In this document: positions 17,033 through 24,839 of the stretch, in pieces
Position numbering within the stretch: the first letter of the stretch is position 1
How the letters are laid out: the number at the start of each line of letters is the position of its first letter
Assembly: GCA_021294835.1 (NCBI GenBank)
Contig: JAJTDF010000034.1
Location: forward strand, 1-32,576
Direction of reading: 5' to 3'
Origin: Planctomycetaceae bacterium
GTDB taxonomy: Bacteria > Planctomycetota > Phycisphaerae > Phycisphaerales > UBA1924
Length of the DNA: 32,576 bases
Program-made: the position numbers and the translations under genes
Notes under the pieces: model-generated
What the model was told of the DNA's origin: nothing
The model's input: the letters and a program-made list of their open reading frames with translations, nothing else
Databases searched by the model: none

Positions 17033-17476
17033 GGCTCGCTTCCTGACCTCTGCCCCCCTCCACCGCCTCGCCCCCACCTTGCCGCCCGCCCCCCCACCTG
17101 CCCCACTTGCTGGCCGCCATCCGTCTGCACTCAGGCACCCAGATGCGCTCGACGCTGACAGTCATACGGCTATCACCGCTCTCCGGCGGCACTTTCGGTA
17201 CGAAGCCCGCAGGAGGGAAGGTCTACCTGGGAAGGGTATCGGCGTCGCAGCAGCCCAAACGGAATCCGTCCCGCTTTCGCGGGGTGTTCGCCCACGCTCA
17301 TCGCCCGCACCCCGCACCCCTCGTACCCCCCGCACCCCCGCACCCCCCCTGCCCCGCGGCCGCTTTCCCTGTCTGCCCCCTTGACAGCCCCCCGCGGCAT
17401 CGGTCATGCTCTACGCATCCTGCCGAACGCTCAGCATCATCCCGCTCAGCCCAACGCCCAGCAGCAGCCGTCGCCG
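17033..17476. other. Divergent non-coding region between the envelope operon and comEC
   Basis: About 440 bp without a convincing gene. The left part (17041-17110) is a C-rich/pyrimidine tract. The centre (17150-17300) is of mixed composition and could hold promoters. A G-quadruplex motif lies at 17304-17355. TTGACA at 17381-17386 is a perfect -35 hexamer, but the match for a -10 at 17-18 bp (CATGCT, 17405-17410) is poor. The open frame from the TTG at 17381 to 17476 has visibly lower third-position GC than the comEC body. Confidence 0.6.
17304..17355 (-). other. G-quadruplex motif (minus strand)
   Basis: Seven C runs on the plus strand (17304-17306, 17310-17313, 17317-17320, 17326-17331, 17335-17339, 17343-17349, 17352-17355) are separated by short loops, mostly GCA. 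The minus strand therefore carries seven runs of 3-7 G with loops of at most 5 nt. It lies in the divergent region upstream of both comEC and the envelope operon. Confidence 0.65.
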
Positions 17477-19951
17477 GTGGTCAGGCGGCGGGGCGTGTGG
17501 GCGTTCGGAGCGATCACGCTGGGGATCGCCGGTTCGACATGGTGGCCGCCGACGAGTTGGCCGGGGGTGGCAGAAGCGTTGGCCGGCGGCGAGACCGTCG
17601 TGCCGGTGTTGGGGGCGGGGGTGGCGGTGGCCGCGGTGCTGGCGGGGGCTCAGCGGGGACGATGGGCCTGCGGGTGGCTGTTTGTCGCACTGGCTCTGCT
17701 GGCGGCGGGGTATCTGCACGCACGGGTGCGGCAGGCGGATGCAAGCTCGCTGGCGCACGTGATCAGCATGACCGCCGGCCAGCCCCCCGGCCCGCTGCTG
17801 CTGCAGGTGCGGGGCGTGGTGGTGGGCACGCCGGAGATCGGGCAGGCCCCCTCGCCGCTGGATGACTGGGTGCGGCCGGGGAGCGGCCGCCAGCCGGTGT
17901 CGCCCCGCCTGCGGATGGACGTGGATGTGACGCACGTCGCCCCGCTGGGCGACCAGCCGCCCCGGTGGACGCCCGCCAGCGGCCTGGTGCGGGTGAGTGT
18001 GCCGACCACGCCGAGCGGCGGGGACGATCGCCCGCTGACCCAGCCGCCGACGCCGGGCACGGTGGTGATGGTCAGCGGCGGCCTGCGGGCGGTGTTCGCT
18101 GCCCCGGGGCCGGGCGTGCGCGATGCGGCCCAGGCCCTCTCTCAGGACCATCGGGTGGGTGTGCTGCTGGCCGAGAGCGCGGGCGCGGTGCGGACGGGCA
18201 CGCCCGAGACCTGGCCCGAGCGCGTGCGCGGGGCGTGGCTGGGCGGCCTGCACCAGGTGCGGGCGGCGGCGCGGGCCACGCTGCTGCCGGGGGACGGGCC
18301 GACCGAGCCGGGACGGGCCTTGCTGGCGGCGCTGGTGCTTGGCGTGGAAGACCCTGCGCTTGCGGAGGTGCAGACCGCCTTCGCGCACACCGGGCTGGTG
18401 CACGTGCTGTCGATCAGCGGGTTCCACCTGGCGGTGGCCGTCGGGCTGATGCTGGTGGCCCTGCGGGCGGTGGTTGAACGGCCGCGGGCCGAGGCGGCGG
18501 CGGCGGCGCTGGCGGTGCTGCTGTATGTGGCGGTGGTGCCGATGAGCACGCCGCTGCTGCGATCGGCACTCATGGTGCTGGCCATGCTGGCGGCCGAGGC
18601 GGCGGGCCGACGGTACGACCGGCTGAACACGCTGGCGTGGGTGGCGGTGGCGGCGCTGGTCTGGCGACCCTGGGATCTGTTCTCCGCCGGCTTTCAACTG
18701 AGTTTCGGCGTGACCGCGGCACTGGTGGCCTTCGGCCCGGCGCTGGCGGCGCGGTTCGGCACGCCCCGCCGACCGCTGCGCGGGCTGCTGCCCGGGCCTG
18801 GTGATCAGGCCGATGCCGCGCGCCGTTGGGCCATCAAGTCGGTCGGCGGGCTGGTGGTCACCTGCACGCTGGCGTGGGCGATCAGCCTTCCGGCGGTCGC
18901 CGAGCACACCGGGCGCGTCAGCCTGCTGGGCGTGCCCGCCAGCGCGGTGATGATCCCGCCGATCAGCGCGGCGCTCGGGCTGGGCATCGCGGGCGTCACG
19001 CTCAGCGCTGTTGGCGGGCTGGGCGCGTTGCTGCAGCCGCTGGCGGCAGCGGGCGGCGTGTTGCTCTGGCTGGCGGATGAACTGACCGGCTGGTGCGTGG
19101 TTGCAGCGCAGTGGCTGGATGCCCCCTGGGCGGCCCCGCCGGTGCCGCTGCCGGGCCCGGTGCTGACCGCGCTCACGACGCTGGCCCTGTGGTGGCTGGC
19201 GCGGTCGCTGGCACGAAAAATGCCCGCCGCGGTGCCGGCGGCCGCTGCGGCCCTGGCTCTCGCGATGTGCGTTGCCTGGCCGACGTGGCGCACCGCCAAC
19301 CAGCCGCACACACTGACCCTCACGCAGTTGGCGGTCAACGCCGGGCGGTGCAGCATCATCACCACGCCCGAGGGGTGCGTGCTGGTGGACGCCGGCTCGC
19401 ACTCAGCAGGCACGGCACGTCGGCTGGGGCTGGATGTGGCCCGCGCCGTGCAGGCGCTGGGCGGCTACCCGGTGCAGGCGCTGGTGCTCACCGCTGCGGA
19501 CCCGACCAGTGCTGCGGGCGCAGTGGAGGTGGTGCAGAGCACAGGTGCCGGGCTGGTCCTGGTGGCGCCGGCGATCGCGGAGTTGGCCGAACGCGTTCCC
19601 GACTCGGCAGCCCGCCGCCTGCTGGAAGCGTTGCGGGCAACGGGGGCAAGGGTGGAGGTGATTCAGCCAGAGGAGATGCACCTGGTCATCGGCAGGGCCA
19701 GCCTGCACTTTGCACCACCGGATCGGGACGGCCGTGTGGGCGTGGAACTTCGCACGGCGGCGCACCGGCTGCAACTCGAGCAACCCCGCCGCCCCGCGGC
19801 CCAACCAACCACCAGCACCGGCACAACCGTGCACGCGGACGGCTCGCTGTGGTTGCATCGATGGATCTGGCCGGGCACAAGCCCGCGACCGGCTGCCAGC
19901 ATGGCAGCCCCGGACAACATCGGGCCAACGGGTGAGGGCGAAGATCGATGA
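17477..19951 (+). CDS. comEC: ComEC/Rec2-type DNA uptake channel protein
   Basis: 824 aa from GTG 17477. ComEC forms the inner-membrane channel through which single-stranded DNA enters during transformation. Two N-terminal membrane segments and a soluble DUF4131-like domain (about 105-245) precede the Competence domain. That domain carries HVLSISGFHLAVAVG (309-323) and LFSAGFQLSFG, with several membrane helices up to about 600. The C-terminus (about 612-790) looks like the metallo-beta-lactamase-like domain, with VLVDAG at 635-640, but its metal motif is degenerate: LTAADPTSAAG (671-681) stands where LTHxDxDHxGG is expected. The frame is open back to the TTG at 17381 (856 aa). I prefer 17477 because the first 20-odd codons of the longer version have unusually low GC3. 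No ribosome-binding site supports either start. Confidence 0.88.
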   Translation: MVRRRGVWAFGAITLGIAGSTWWPPTSWPGVAEALAGGETVVPVLGAGVAVAAVLAGAQRGRWACGWLFVALALLAAGYLHARVRQADASSLAHVISMTAGQPPGPLLLQVRGVVVGTPEIGQAPSPLDDWVRPGSGRQPVSPRLRMDVDVTHVAPLGDQPPRWTPASGLVRVSVPTTPSGGDDRPLTQPPTPGTVVMVSGGLRAVFAAPGPGVRDAAQALSQDHRVGVLLAESAGAVRTGTPETWPERVRGAWLGGLHQVRAAARATLLPGDGPTEPGRALLAALVLGVEDPALAEVQTAFAHTGLVHVLSISGFHLAVAVGLMLVALRAVVERPRAEAAAAALAVLLYVAVVPMSTPLLRSALMVLAMLAAEAAGRRYDRLNTLAWVAVAALVWRPWDLFSAGFQLSFGVTAALVAFGPALAARFGTPRRPLRGLLPGPGDQADAARRWAIKSVGGLVVTCTLAWAISLPAVAEHTGRVSLLGVPASAVMIPPISAALGLGIAGVTLSAVGGLGALLQPLAAAGGVLLWLADELTGWCVVAAQWLDAPWAAPPVPLPGPVLTALTTLALWWLARSLARKMPAAVPAAAAALALAMCVAWPTWRTANQPHTLTLTQLAVNAGRCSIITTPEGCVLVDAGSHSAGTARRLGLDVARAVQALGGYPVQALVLTAADPTSAAGAVEVVQSTGAGLVLVAPAIAELAERVPDSAARRLLEALRATGARVEVIQPEEMHLVIGRASLHFAPPDRDGRVGVELRTAAHRLQLEQPRRPAAQPTTSTGTTVHADGSLWLHRWIWPGTSPRPAASMAAPDNIGPTGEGEDR

Positions 19952-19960
19952 TCCTGGCCC

Positions 19961-20024
19961 GCACACGGCGCGCCAAGCGGTTGAAGCCGGCCAGACCATT
20001 GAATCGGTCCGGCACGCCGTGTGC
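19961..20024 (+). other. Nested inverted repeat after comEC
   Basis: GCACACGGCG (19961-19970) pairs perfectly with CGCCGTGTGC (20015-20024). Inside, GCCGG pairs with CCGGC and GACC with GGTC around an 8-nt loop. It starts 9 bp after the comEC stop and has no T tract, so it could be a factor-independent end signal, an mRNA-stabilising structure or part of a small RNA. Confidence 0.5.
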
Positions 20025-20130
20025 AAGATGGCATCGTCGGAGCCCCTCAACCACCGGGCCGAGAGGCGACCGCGTGACCGGCTGACCCACAGCGGGCCAA
20101 ACCGGTCGGCCTGCCTGACACACCCCCCGT

Positions 20131-20153
20131 TTGGGCGATCGCCAGTCGCCCAA
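20131..20153 (+). other. Short perfect hairpin
   Basis: TTGGGCGA (20131-20138) and TCGCCCAA (20146-20153) form an 8-bp stem with a 7-nt loop. No T tract follows. Confidence 0.45.
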
Positions 20154-20211
20154 CCTGACACCACCCAAACACAACCCATCCAAAGCGATTGAACCGCACT
20201 GAGAGCACAGA

Positions 20212-20345
20212 ATCGGTCATCCGGTAAAGGCCCCGCTCCGTACTGAGGGGTGCACGAGACGAAGGTTTTCAGACCGATGTTCCGAACGAGTTCCTAAAGT
20301 CCTTCCCAAGGCGGTTCGAACCGAGGGGACAGCGATTCGAAGCCG
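20212..20345 (+). promoter_or_regulatory. Structured clpC leader candidate
   Basis: ATCGGTC (20212-20218) pairs with GACCGAT (20272-20278) and encloses CCCCGCTC...GAGGGG. Further on, the 12-bp palindrome CGGTTCGAACCG (20312-20323) is followed by a second TTCGAA (20336-20341), allowing an alternative stem with CGG/CCG flanks. Mutually exclusive pairings with TTCGAA are possible. The ribosome-binding site (20435-20441) lies about 90 nt downstream. Confidence 0.4.
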
Positions 20346-20434
20346 TCAGCCAGAACCACTTTCAGGCCCCCGGCAACCCACCCGGAGACCTGACACGGGA
20401 GCCAAGGACGGCCGAATGCCGGCCTCGGAGGCCC

Positions 20435-20441
20435 GGAGGAG
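20435..20441 (+). promoter_or_regulatory. Strong clpC ribosome-binding site
   Basis: GGAGGAG, 6 nt before the ATG at 20448. It is one of the strongest Shine-Dalgarno sites in a window where many genes lack one. Confidence 0.8.
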
Positions 20442-20447
20442 TTTCCC

Positions 20448-23069
20448 ATGTTTGAGCGTTTCACCGACCGTGCCCGCAAAGTGATGGCCCTGGCCAACCA
20501 GGAGGCCCAGCGTTTCAACCACGAATACATCGGGACCGAGCACATCCTGCTGGGTCTGGTGAAAGAGGGCTCCGGGGTCGGCGCCAACGTGCTCAAGAAC
20601 CTGGACGTGGACCTGCGCAAGGTGCGTCTTGAGGTGGAGAAGCTCGTCAAGGCCGGGCCCGAGATGGTGACCATGGGCAAGCTGCCCCAGACGCCCCGTG
20701 CCAAGAAGGTCATCGAGTACGCCATCGAAGAGGCGCGGAACCTGAACCACAACTACGTGGGCACCGAGCACCTGCTGCTGGGCCTGCTGCGCGAGCACGA
20801 CGGCGTGGCTGCGCAGGTGCTGATGAATCTGGGCCTGAAGCTCGAGCAGGTGCGTGAGGAGGTCCTCAACCTGCTGGGCGCCGGCACCGACACCGAAGAG
20901 CAGTCCGGCGGCGGGCCCTCGGCCTCCAGCGGGCCGCGTGAGTCCTCCGGCAGCGGCCCCTCCGGCGGCGCGCCCGAGGGCGCCAGTCCGGGCTCGGGCT
21001 CGGCGGCCAAGGGCAAGTCGCGGACCCCGGCGCTGGACAGCTTCGGTCGCGACCTGACCGAGCTGGCCCGCGAGAACACGCTGGACCCGGTGATCGGCCG
21101 GACCAACGAGATCGAGCGGCTGGTGCAGGTGCTGTGCCGCCGGACCAAGAACAACCCGGTGCTGCTGGGCGAGGCGGGCGTGGGCAAGACCGCGATCGTC
21201 GAAGGCCTGGCGCAGCGGATCATCTCCGGCGAGGTGCCCGACATCCTGCACGACCGCCGGCTGGTGGTGCTGGACCTGGCGATGATGGTCGCCGGCACCA
21301 AGTACCGGGGCCAGTTCGAAGAGCGCATCAAGGCGGTGATGAACGAGGTCCGTCGCGCCAAGAACGTGATCCTGTTCATCGACGAACTGCACACCCTGGT
21401 GGGCGCCGGCGGCGCCGAGGGCGCCATCGACGCGTCCAACGTGCTCAAGCCCGCCCTGGCCCGGGGTGAGATCCAGTGCATCGGCGCCACCACCTTCGAC
21501 GAGTACCGCAAGTACATCGAGAAGGACGCGGCCCTGGCCCGGCGCTTCCAGCCCATCCCGGTCGATCCGCCGAACAACGAGCAGACCATCGAGATCCTCA
21601 AGGGCCTGCGCGAGAAGTACGAGCAGCACCACAAGGTGAAGATCACCGACGACGCCGTCGAGGCGGCGGTCGAACTCTCCAGTCGCTACATCACCGGCCG
21701 CGTGCAGCCGGACAAGTCCATCGACGCGATCGACGAGGCCGGCGCCCGCGTGCGCATCAAGAGCATGACCAAGCCGCCCGATCTGGCCGACATCGAGGGC
21801 GAGATCGAGAAGCTCACCGTCGAGAAGGACGAGGCCGTCAAGGCCGCCGACTACGAGCGTGCCGCGGAGCTTCGCGACAAGGCCGAGGGCCTCAAGGCCA
21901 AGAAGACGCAGATCCAGAAGGAGTGGCGCGAGAAGTCCAGCCAGGCCTCGGGCGTGGTGGACGAGGAGATCATCTCTGAAGTCATCAGCAAGATGACCGG
22001 CGTGCCCCTCAAGCGGCTGAAGAAGGAAGAGGCCCAGCGCCTCATGGAGCTGGAGAACGAGCTGCACAAGAAGGTCGTCAGCCAGGACGACGCCATCAAG
22101 GCCATCGCCAAGGCCATCCGCCGCTCCCGCGCCGGCCTGAAGGACCCCAAGCGCCCCATGGGCAGCTTCCTGTTCTGCGGCCCGTCGGGCGTGGGCAAGA
22201 CGCTGGTCGCCAAGGCCATCGCGGACTTCATGTTCGGCGATGAGGACGCGCTGATCGTGCTGGACATGTCCGAGTACATGGAGAAGCACAACGTCTCGCG
22301 TCTGGTCGGCGCGCCCCCGGGCTACGTCGGCTACGAGGAGGGCGGCCAGCTCACCGAGCGAGTGCGCCGCCGGCCCTACTCGGTGATCCTGCTCGACGAG
22401 GTCGAGAAGGCCCACCCCGACGTGTTCAACATGCTGCTGCAGATGATGGAAGAAGGACGGCTCACCGACTCGTTCGGCCGCAACGTCGACTTCCGCAACA
22501 CCATCCTGATCATGACCAGCAACATCGGCGCTGATCTGATCAAGGGCGGCGGCGGCTTCGGCTTCTCGGTGGCCGCCACCCAGAGGAACGACGACTCGCG
22601 GTTCGAGAACATCAAGACCCAGCTGCTCAAGGAGGTCGAGCGGTTCTTCCGTCCCGAGTTCATCAACCGCCTGGACGACACCATCGTCTTCCGCCCGCTC
22701 ACCAAGGACAACCTGGTGAACATCGTGGACATGGAGGTCGGCAAGGTCACCCAGCGGCTCTCGCTGCAGGGCATCAAGCTCGAACTGGATCAGAAGGCCA
22801 AGGACTTCCTGATCGACAAGGGCTACAACCCCGACTTCGGCGCCCGCCCGCTGCGTCGCGCCGTCGGCCAATACCTCGAGGACACGCTCTCAGAGATGCT
22901 CCTCGGCGGCGACATCAAGCCCAACACCGTTGTGCAGGTGACCCGCAAGGCCGACGCGGAAGGCAAGGACTTGGACCACCTCACCTTCACCTCCTCCACC
23001 CCGGTGGAGAAGACCCCCGAGGCCCCCAAGCCCCAGCCCACCGGTACCGGCCCGGTCAGCGGCACCTGA
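20448..23069 (+). CDS. clpC: ATP-dependent Clp protease ATPase subunit ClpC
   Basis: 873 aa. This is the AAA+ unfoldase that feeds proteins to ClpP. Domains in order are a double Clp-N repeat (about 5-145), a Ser/Gly/Pro-rich linker (150-192), AAA module 1 with Walker A GEAGVGKT (241-248) and Walker B VILFIDE (307-313), and a UVR-type coiled-coil segment (about 455-490, [17 protein letters not shown]) typical of ClpC rather than ClpB. AAA module 2 follows with GPSGVGKT (578-585) and VILLDE (646-651), then the ClpP-contact loop near GGFGFS (702-707), a D2-small domain and an unstructured Pro-rich tail. Family members usually need an adaptor. No clpP, ctsR or mcsA/B gene is in the window. It ends at a strong terminator. 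Confidence 0.96.
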   Translation: MFERFTDRARKVMALANQEAQRFNHEYIGTEHILLGLVKEGSGVGANVLKNLDVDLRKVRLEVEKLVKAGPEMVTMGKLPQTPRAKKVIEYAIEEARNLNHNYVGTEHLLLGLLREHDGVAAQVLMNLGLKLEQVREEVLNLLGAGTDTEEQSGGGPSASSGPRESSGSGPSGGAPEGASPGSGSAAKGKSRTPALDSFGRDLTELARENTLDPVIGRTNEIERLVQVLCRRTKNNPVLLGEAGVGKTAIVEGLAQRIISGEVPDILHDRRLVVLDLAMMVAGTKYRGQFEERIKAVMNEVRRAKNVILFIDELHTLVGAGGAEGAIDASNVLKPALARGEIQCIGATTFDEYRKYIEKDAALARRFQPIPVDPPNNEQTIEILKGLREKYEQHHKVKITDDAVEAAVELSSRYITGRVQPDKSIDAIDEAGARVRIKSMTKPPDLADIEGEIEKLTVEKDEAVKAADYERAAELRDKAEGLKAKKTQIQKEWREKSSQASGVVDEEIISEVISKMTGVPLKRLKKEEAQRLMELENELHKKVVSQDDAIKAIAKAIRRSRAGLKDPKRPMGSFLFCGPSGVGKTLVAKAIADFMFGDEDALIVLDMSEYMEKHNVSRLVGAPPGYVGYEEGGQLTERVRRRPYSVILLDEVEKAHPDVFNMLLQMMEEGRLTDSFGRNVDFRNTILIMTSNIGADLIKGGGGFGFSVAATQRNDDSRFENIKTQLLKEVERFFRPEFINRLDDTIVFRPLTKDNLVNIVDMEVGKVTQRLSLQGIKLELDQKAKDFLIDKGYNPDFGARPLRRAVGQYLEDTLSEMLLGGDIKPNTVVQVTRKADAEGKDLDHLTFTSSTPVEKTPEAPKPQPTGTGPVSGT

Positions 23070-23075
23070 CCGACC

Positions 23076-23096
23076 CCGGCCCGGGTTCCGGGCCGG
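23076..23096 (+). other. GC hairpin just after clpC
   Basis: CCGGCCCGG (23076-23084) pairs with CCGGGCCGG (23088-23096) around a 3-nt loop, 6 bp after the clpC stop. It has no T tract and lies ahead of the main terminator. Confidence 0.5.
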
Positions 23097-23112
23097 CAAT
23101 TCGCCTGATCCC

Positions 23113-23153
23113 AACGCCCCGCGGAGGCCCTCTCCGCGGGGCGTTGTGATTTT
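23113..23153 (+). terminator. Intrinsic terminator of clpC
   Basis: AACGCCCCGCGGAG (23113-23126) pairs perfectly over 14 bp with CTCCGCGGGGCGTT (23132-23145), with a 5-nt loop and then GTGATTTT. It is the clearest terminator in the window. Confidence 0.9.
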
Positions 23154-23292
23154 GCCCGCTGCTGACACCCCGGTGATGACCACCGATGCCGGGGCGCCGT
23201 CCGCAATTGCCCAAGCTGCGCTGTCGGCAAGATCTTCATCCCGGGACCGACGGTCCGACCGACCGGCCCCGCCACCCGCTCCGCCGCGCCGA

Positions 23293-23298
23293 TACCCT
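23293..23298 (+). promoter_or_regulatory. Putative ppa -10 box (leaderless spacing)
   Basis: TACCCT ends 8 nt before the ppa ATG (23307). No Shine-Dalgarno site lies between, so a leaderless or near-leaderless mRNA is likely. No -35 match is seen. Confidence 0.4.
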
Positions 23299-23306
23299 CT
23301 CGCCCC

Positions 23307-23873
23307 ATGATCCATCCGTGGCACGACGTCTCCCCCACCTCCAAAGTCGGCGAACTGCCGGGCTACTTCCAGGCCGTGGTCGAGATCCCCAAGGGCTCAA
23401 ATCTCAAGTACGAACTGGACAAGGGCTCCGGCATGCTCCGGCTGGACCGCGTGCTCTCCTCGGCGGTGTACTACCCGGCCAACTACGGATTCATCCCCCA
23501 GACGCTCGCCGAGGACGACGACCCGCTGGACGTGCTGGTCTACTGCACCGAGGAGATCCCGCCGGCGACCATCTGCGACGCCCGAGTGGTCGGCATGATG
23601 ACCATGATCGACCAGGGCCAGCCGGATCACAAGATCATCGCCGTACTCTGCCAGGACCCGATTTACAACGACTTCCCCACCGCGGGCGCCTTTCCCAGGC
23701 ACATCTTCAAACTCCTCCGCCGCTTCTTCGAGGACTACAAGGCTCTGGAGAACAAGCAGGTCGCCGTCGACGACATCCTGCCCGTTGAGGCAGCGCACGC
23801 CATCATCGAAGACTCGCTGGCGCGGTACTGGAAGTCCCGCCGCAAGGGCGACATCAAGGGCCTTAAGAGCTAA
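23307..23873 (+). CDS. ppa: Inorganic pyrophosphatase (family I)
   Basis: 188 aa. It hydrolyses pyrophosphate to phosphate in the cytoplasm, pulling biosynthetic reactions forward. Family I features are EIPKGSNLKYELDK (26-39), YPANYGFIPQTLAEDDDPLDVLV (the metal-binding Asp cluster, residues about 56-78) and a third Asp region VVGMMTMIDQGQPDHKII. KYELDK supplies active-site Lys and Glu residues. Length is typical. The ATG at 23307 has no ribosome-binding site and a -10-like box 8 nt upstream. The fabZ-like gene starts 3 nt after the stop, suggesting an operon. Confidence 0.95.
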   Translation: MIHPWHDVSPTSKVGELPGYFQAVVEIPKGSNLKYELDKGSGMLRLDRVLSSAVYYPANYGFIPQTLAEDDDPLDVLVYCTEEIPPATICDARVVGMMTMIDQGQPDHKIIAVLCQDPIYNDFPTAGAFPRHIFKLLRRFFEDYKALENKQVAVDDILPVEAAHAIIEDSLARYWKSRRKGDIKGLKS

Positions 23874-23876
23874 GCC

Positions 23877-24287
23877 ATGCACTTCAACCTCGTTGACGCC
23901 ATCCTGGAACACTCCGCCGAGCGCATCGTGACCATCAAGCAGGTCTCCAGCGCCGAGGAGTACCTTCAGGACCACTTCCCCGGCTTCCCCGTGCTGCCGG
24001 GCGTGATGATGATCGAGTCCATGGTGCACGCCGCCCGAACCCTGCTGGGCGACCAGGGCATGCGCCAGCGGATGGTTCTCGGCGGAGTCCGGGCGCTCAA
24101 GTACGGCCGCTTCGTTCGCCCCGGCGAGCGGATGCGGGTCGAAGTGACCCTCGGCAAGCGGCTGGAGGACGGCTCGGTGGAGTTCAAGGGCGAGGCGACC
24201 GTGCAGGCCGCCGGCGCCCCGGCTGCCGACCCCGATGCGGTCGCGGTGTCCGGCCGGTTCACCCTTCGGCCCGCCCGCGTGTCGTAA
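23877..24287 (+). CDS. FabZ-like 3-hydroxyacyl-ACP dehydratase
   Basis: 136 aa, single hotdog domain. It matches FabZ in the catalytic core DHFPGFPVLPGVMMIESM (32-49), with H33 and E47 in the catalytic positions. FabZ removes water from 3-hydroxyacyl-ACP during fatty-acid elongation. LGGVRALKYGRFVRPGERM (68-86) matches the substrate-tunnel strand of the family. It follows ppa by 3 bp and is separated by 138 bp from an acyl carrier protein gene. With the second dehydratase further on, it may serve a special acyl chain rather than bulk synthesis. Confidence 0.87.
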   Translation: MHFNLVDAILEHSAERIVTIKQVSSAEEYLQDHFPGFPVLPGVMMIESMVHAARTLLGDQGMRQRMVLGGVRALKYGRFVRPGERMRVEVTLGKRLEDGSVEFKGEATVQAAGAPAADPDAVAVSGRFTLRPARVS

Positions 24288-24304
24288 AGACCGTACAAAT
24301 ACTT

Positions 24305-24320
24305 ATCATCGATAGATGAT
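24305..24320. promoter_or_regulatory. AT-rich dyad upstream of the acyl carrier protein
   Basis: ATCATC (24305-24310), GATA, GATGAT (24315-24320) form a perfect 6-bp inverted repeat inside an unusually AT-rich patch (about 24293-24326). It lies about 15 bp before the putative -35, so it could be an operator. Confidence 0.35.
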
Positions 24321-24335
24321 GATTGTGCCGCGGCA

Positions 24336-24365
24336 TTGTCAGCAGCCACTAACCTGTAATACGAT
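24336..24365 (+). promoter_or_regulatory. Putative promoter of the acyl carrier protein gene
   Basis: TTGTCA (24336-24341, 5 of 6 to consensus), 18 bp, then TACGAT (24360-24365, 4 of 6). It is the best two-box sigma-70 match in the window, about 60 bp before the ATG at 24426. AGAGG at 24414-24418 gives a ribosome-binding site. Confidence 0.55.
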
Positions 24366-24425
24366 GTCGGCCCGGGAGCCATTGGCGGCCGGGTTCCGGT
24401 TCCCTTAGCAAGCAGAGGCCCACGA

Positions 24426-24812
24426 ATGACGCAGGACGACATCTTCAACAAGGTCAAAGCGGTGCTGGTTGATGCGCTGGCGGCCGACGAGGATGACGTG
24501 ACGCCTCAGGCCTCGCTGGTCAAGGACCTGGGGGCCGAGTCGATCGACTTCCTGGACATCGTCTTCAAGCTTGAGCAGGCCTTCGGCTTCAAGATCGCCC
24601 AGGGCGAACTGTTCCCCGAGAACGTCGCCCAGGACCCGCGGTACGTCAAGGACGGCATGGTGACCCCCGAGGGCCTGACAGCTCTGCGGGCCCGCCTGCC
24701 GCACGTGAACTTCGACCGCTTCGCCGCCGAGCCCAAGCTGAGCAAGGTGGCCGAGGTCTTCACGGTGGACACGCTGGTGAAGTTCGTCGAGAAGAAGCTC
24801 GCCGCCAAGTAA
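24426..24812 (+). CDS. Long acyl carrier protein, AcpXL-like
   Basis: 128 aa. It carries growing acyl chains on a phosphopantetheine arm attached to S39 in DLGAESIDFLDIVF (34-47). The run FLDIVF resembles AcpXL, the rhizobial carrier for very-long-chain fatty acids of lipid A, more than the housekeeping AcpP (DSLDTVEL). It is longer than a usual ACP (about 77-80 aa): an insert of about 40 residues (roughly 62-104) separates helix II from the C-terminal helix VDTLVKFVEKKL. AGAGG lies 7 nt before the ATG. It has its own promoter candidate, and a dehydratase gene follows 27 bp downstream. Confidence 0.9.
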   Translation: MTQDDIFNKVKAVLVDALAADEDDVTPQASLVKDLGAESIDFLDIVFKLEQAFGFKIAQGELFPENVAQDPRYVKDGMVTPEGLTALRARLPHVNFDRFAAEPKLSKVAEVFTVDTLVKFVEKKLAAK

Positions 24813-24839
24813 GCCCACCGGCGTCCGGAGAGTCTGCCG

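Larger units (their letters stand above)
19952..20447. other. Non-coding region with inverted repeats upstream of clpC
   Basis: 496 bp without a convincing gene. From left to right it holds a nested inverted repeat (19961-20024), a short perfect hairpin (20131-20153), a long-range 7-bp pair ATCGGTC (20212-20218) / GACCGAT (20272-20278) enclosing a CCCC...GGGG hairpin, and a TTCGAA-centred repeat (20311-20345). The last 200 bp probably form the clpC leader. No tRNA or known riboswitch was recognised. Confidence 0.6.

Noticed and set aside
20312-20341. TTCGAACC resembling a tRNA T-arm
   Set aside because: No acceptor stem, D-arm, anticodon arm or CCA fits around it; explained better as an inverted repeat in the clpC leader.
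20346-22871. Long minus-strand open frame opposite clpC
   Set aside because: clpC is certain from domain motifs; the antisense frame is Leu/Val/Asp/Gly low complexity, as expected from high GC3.
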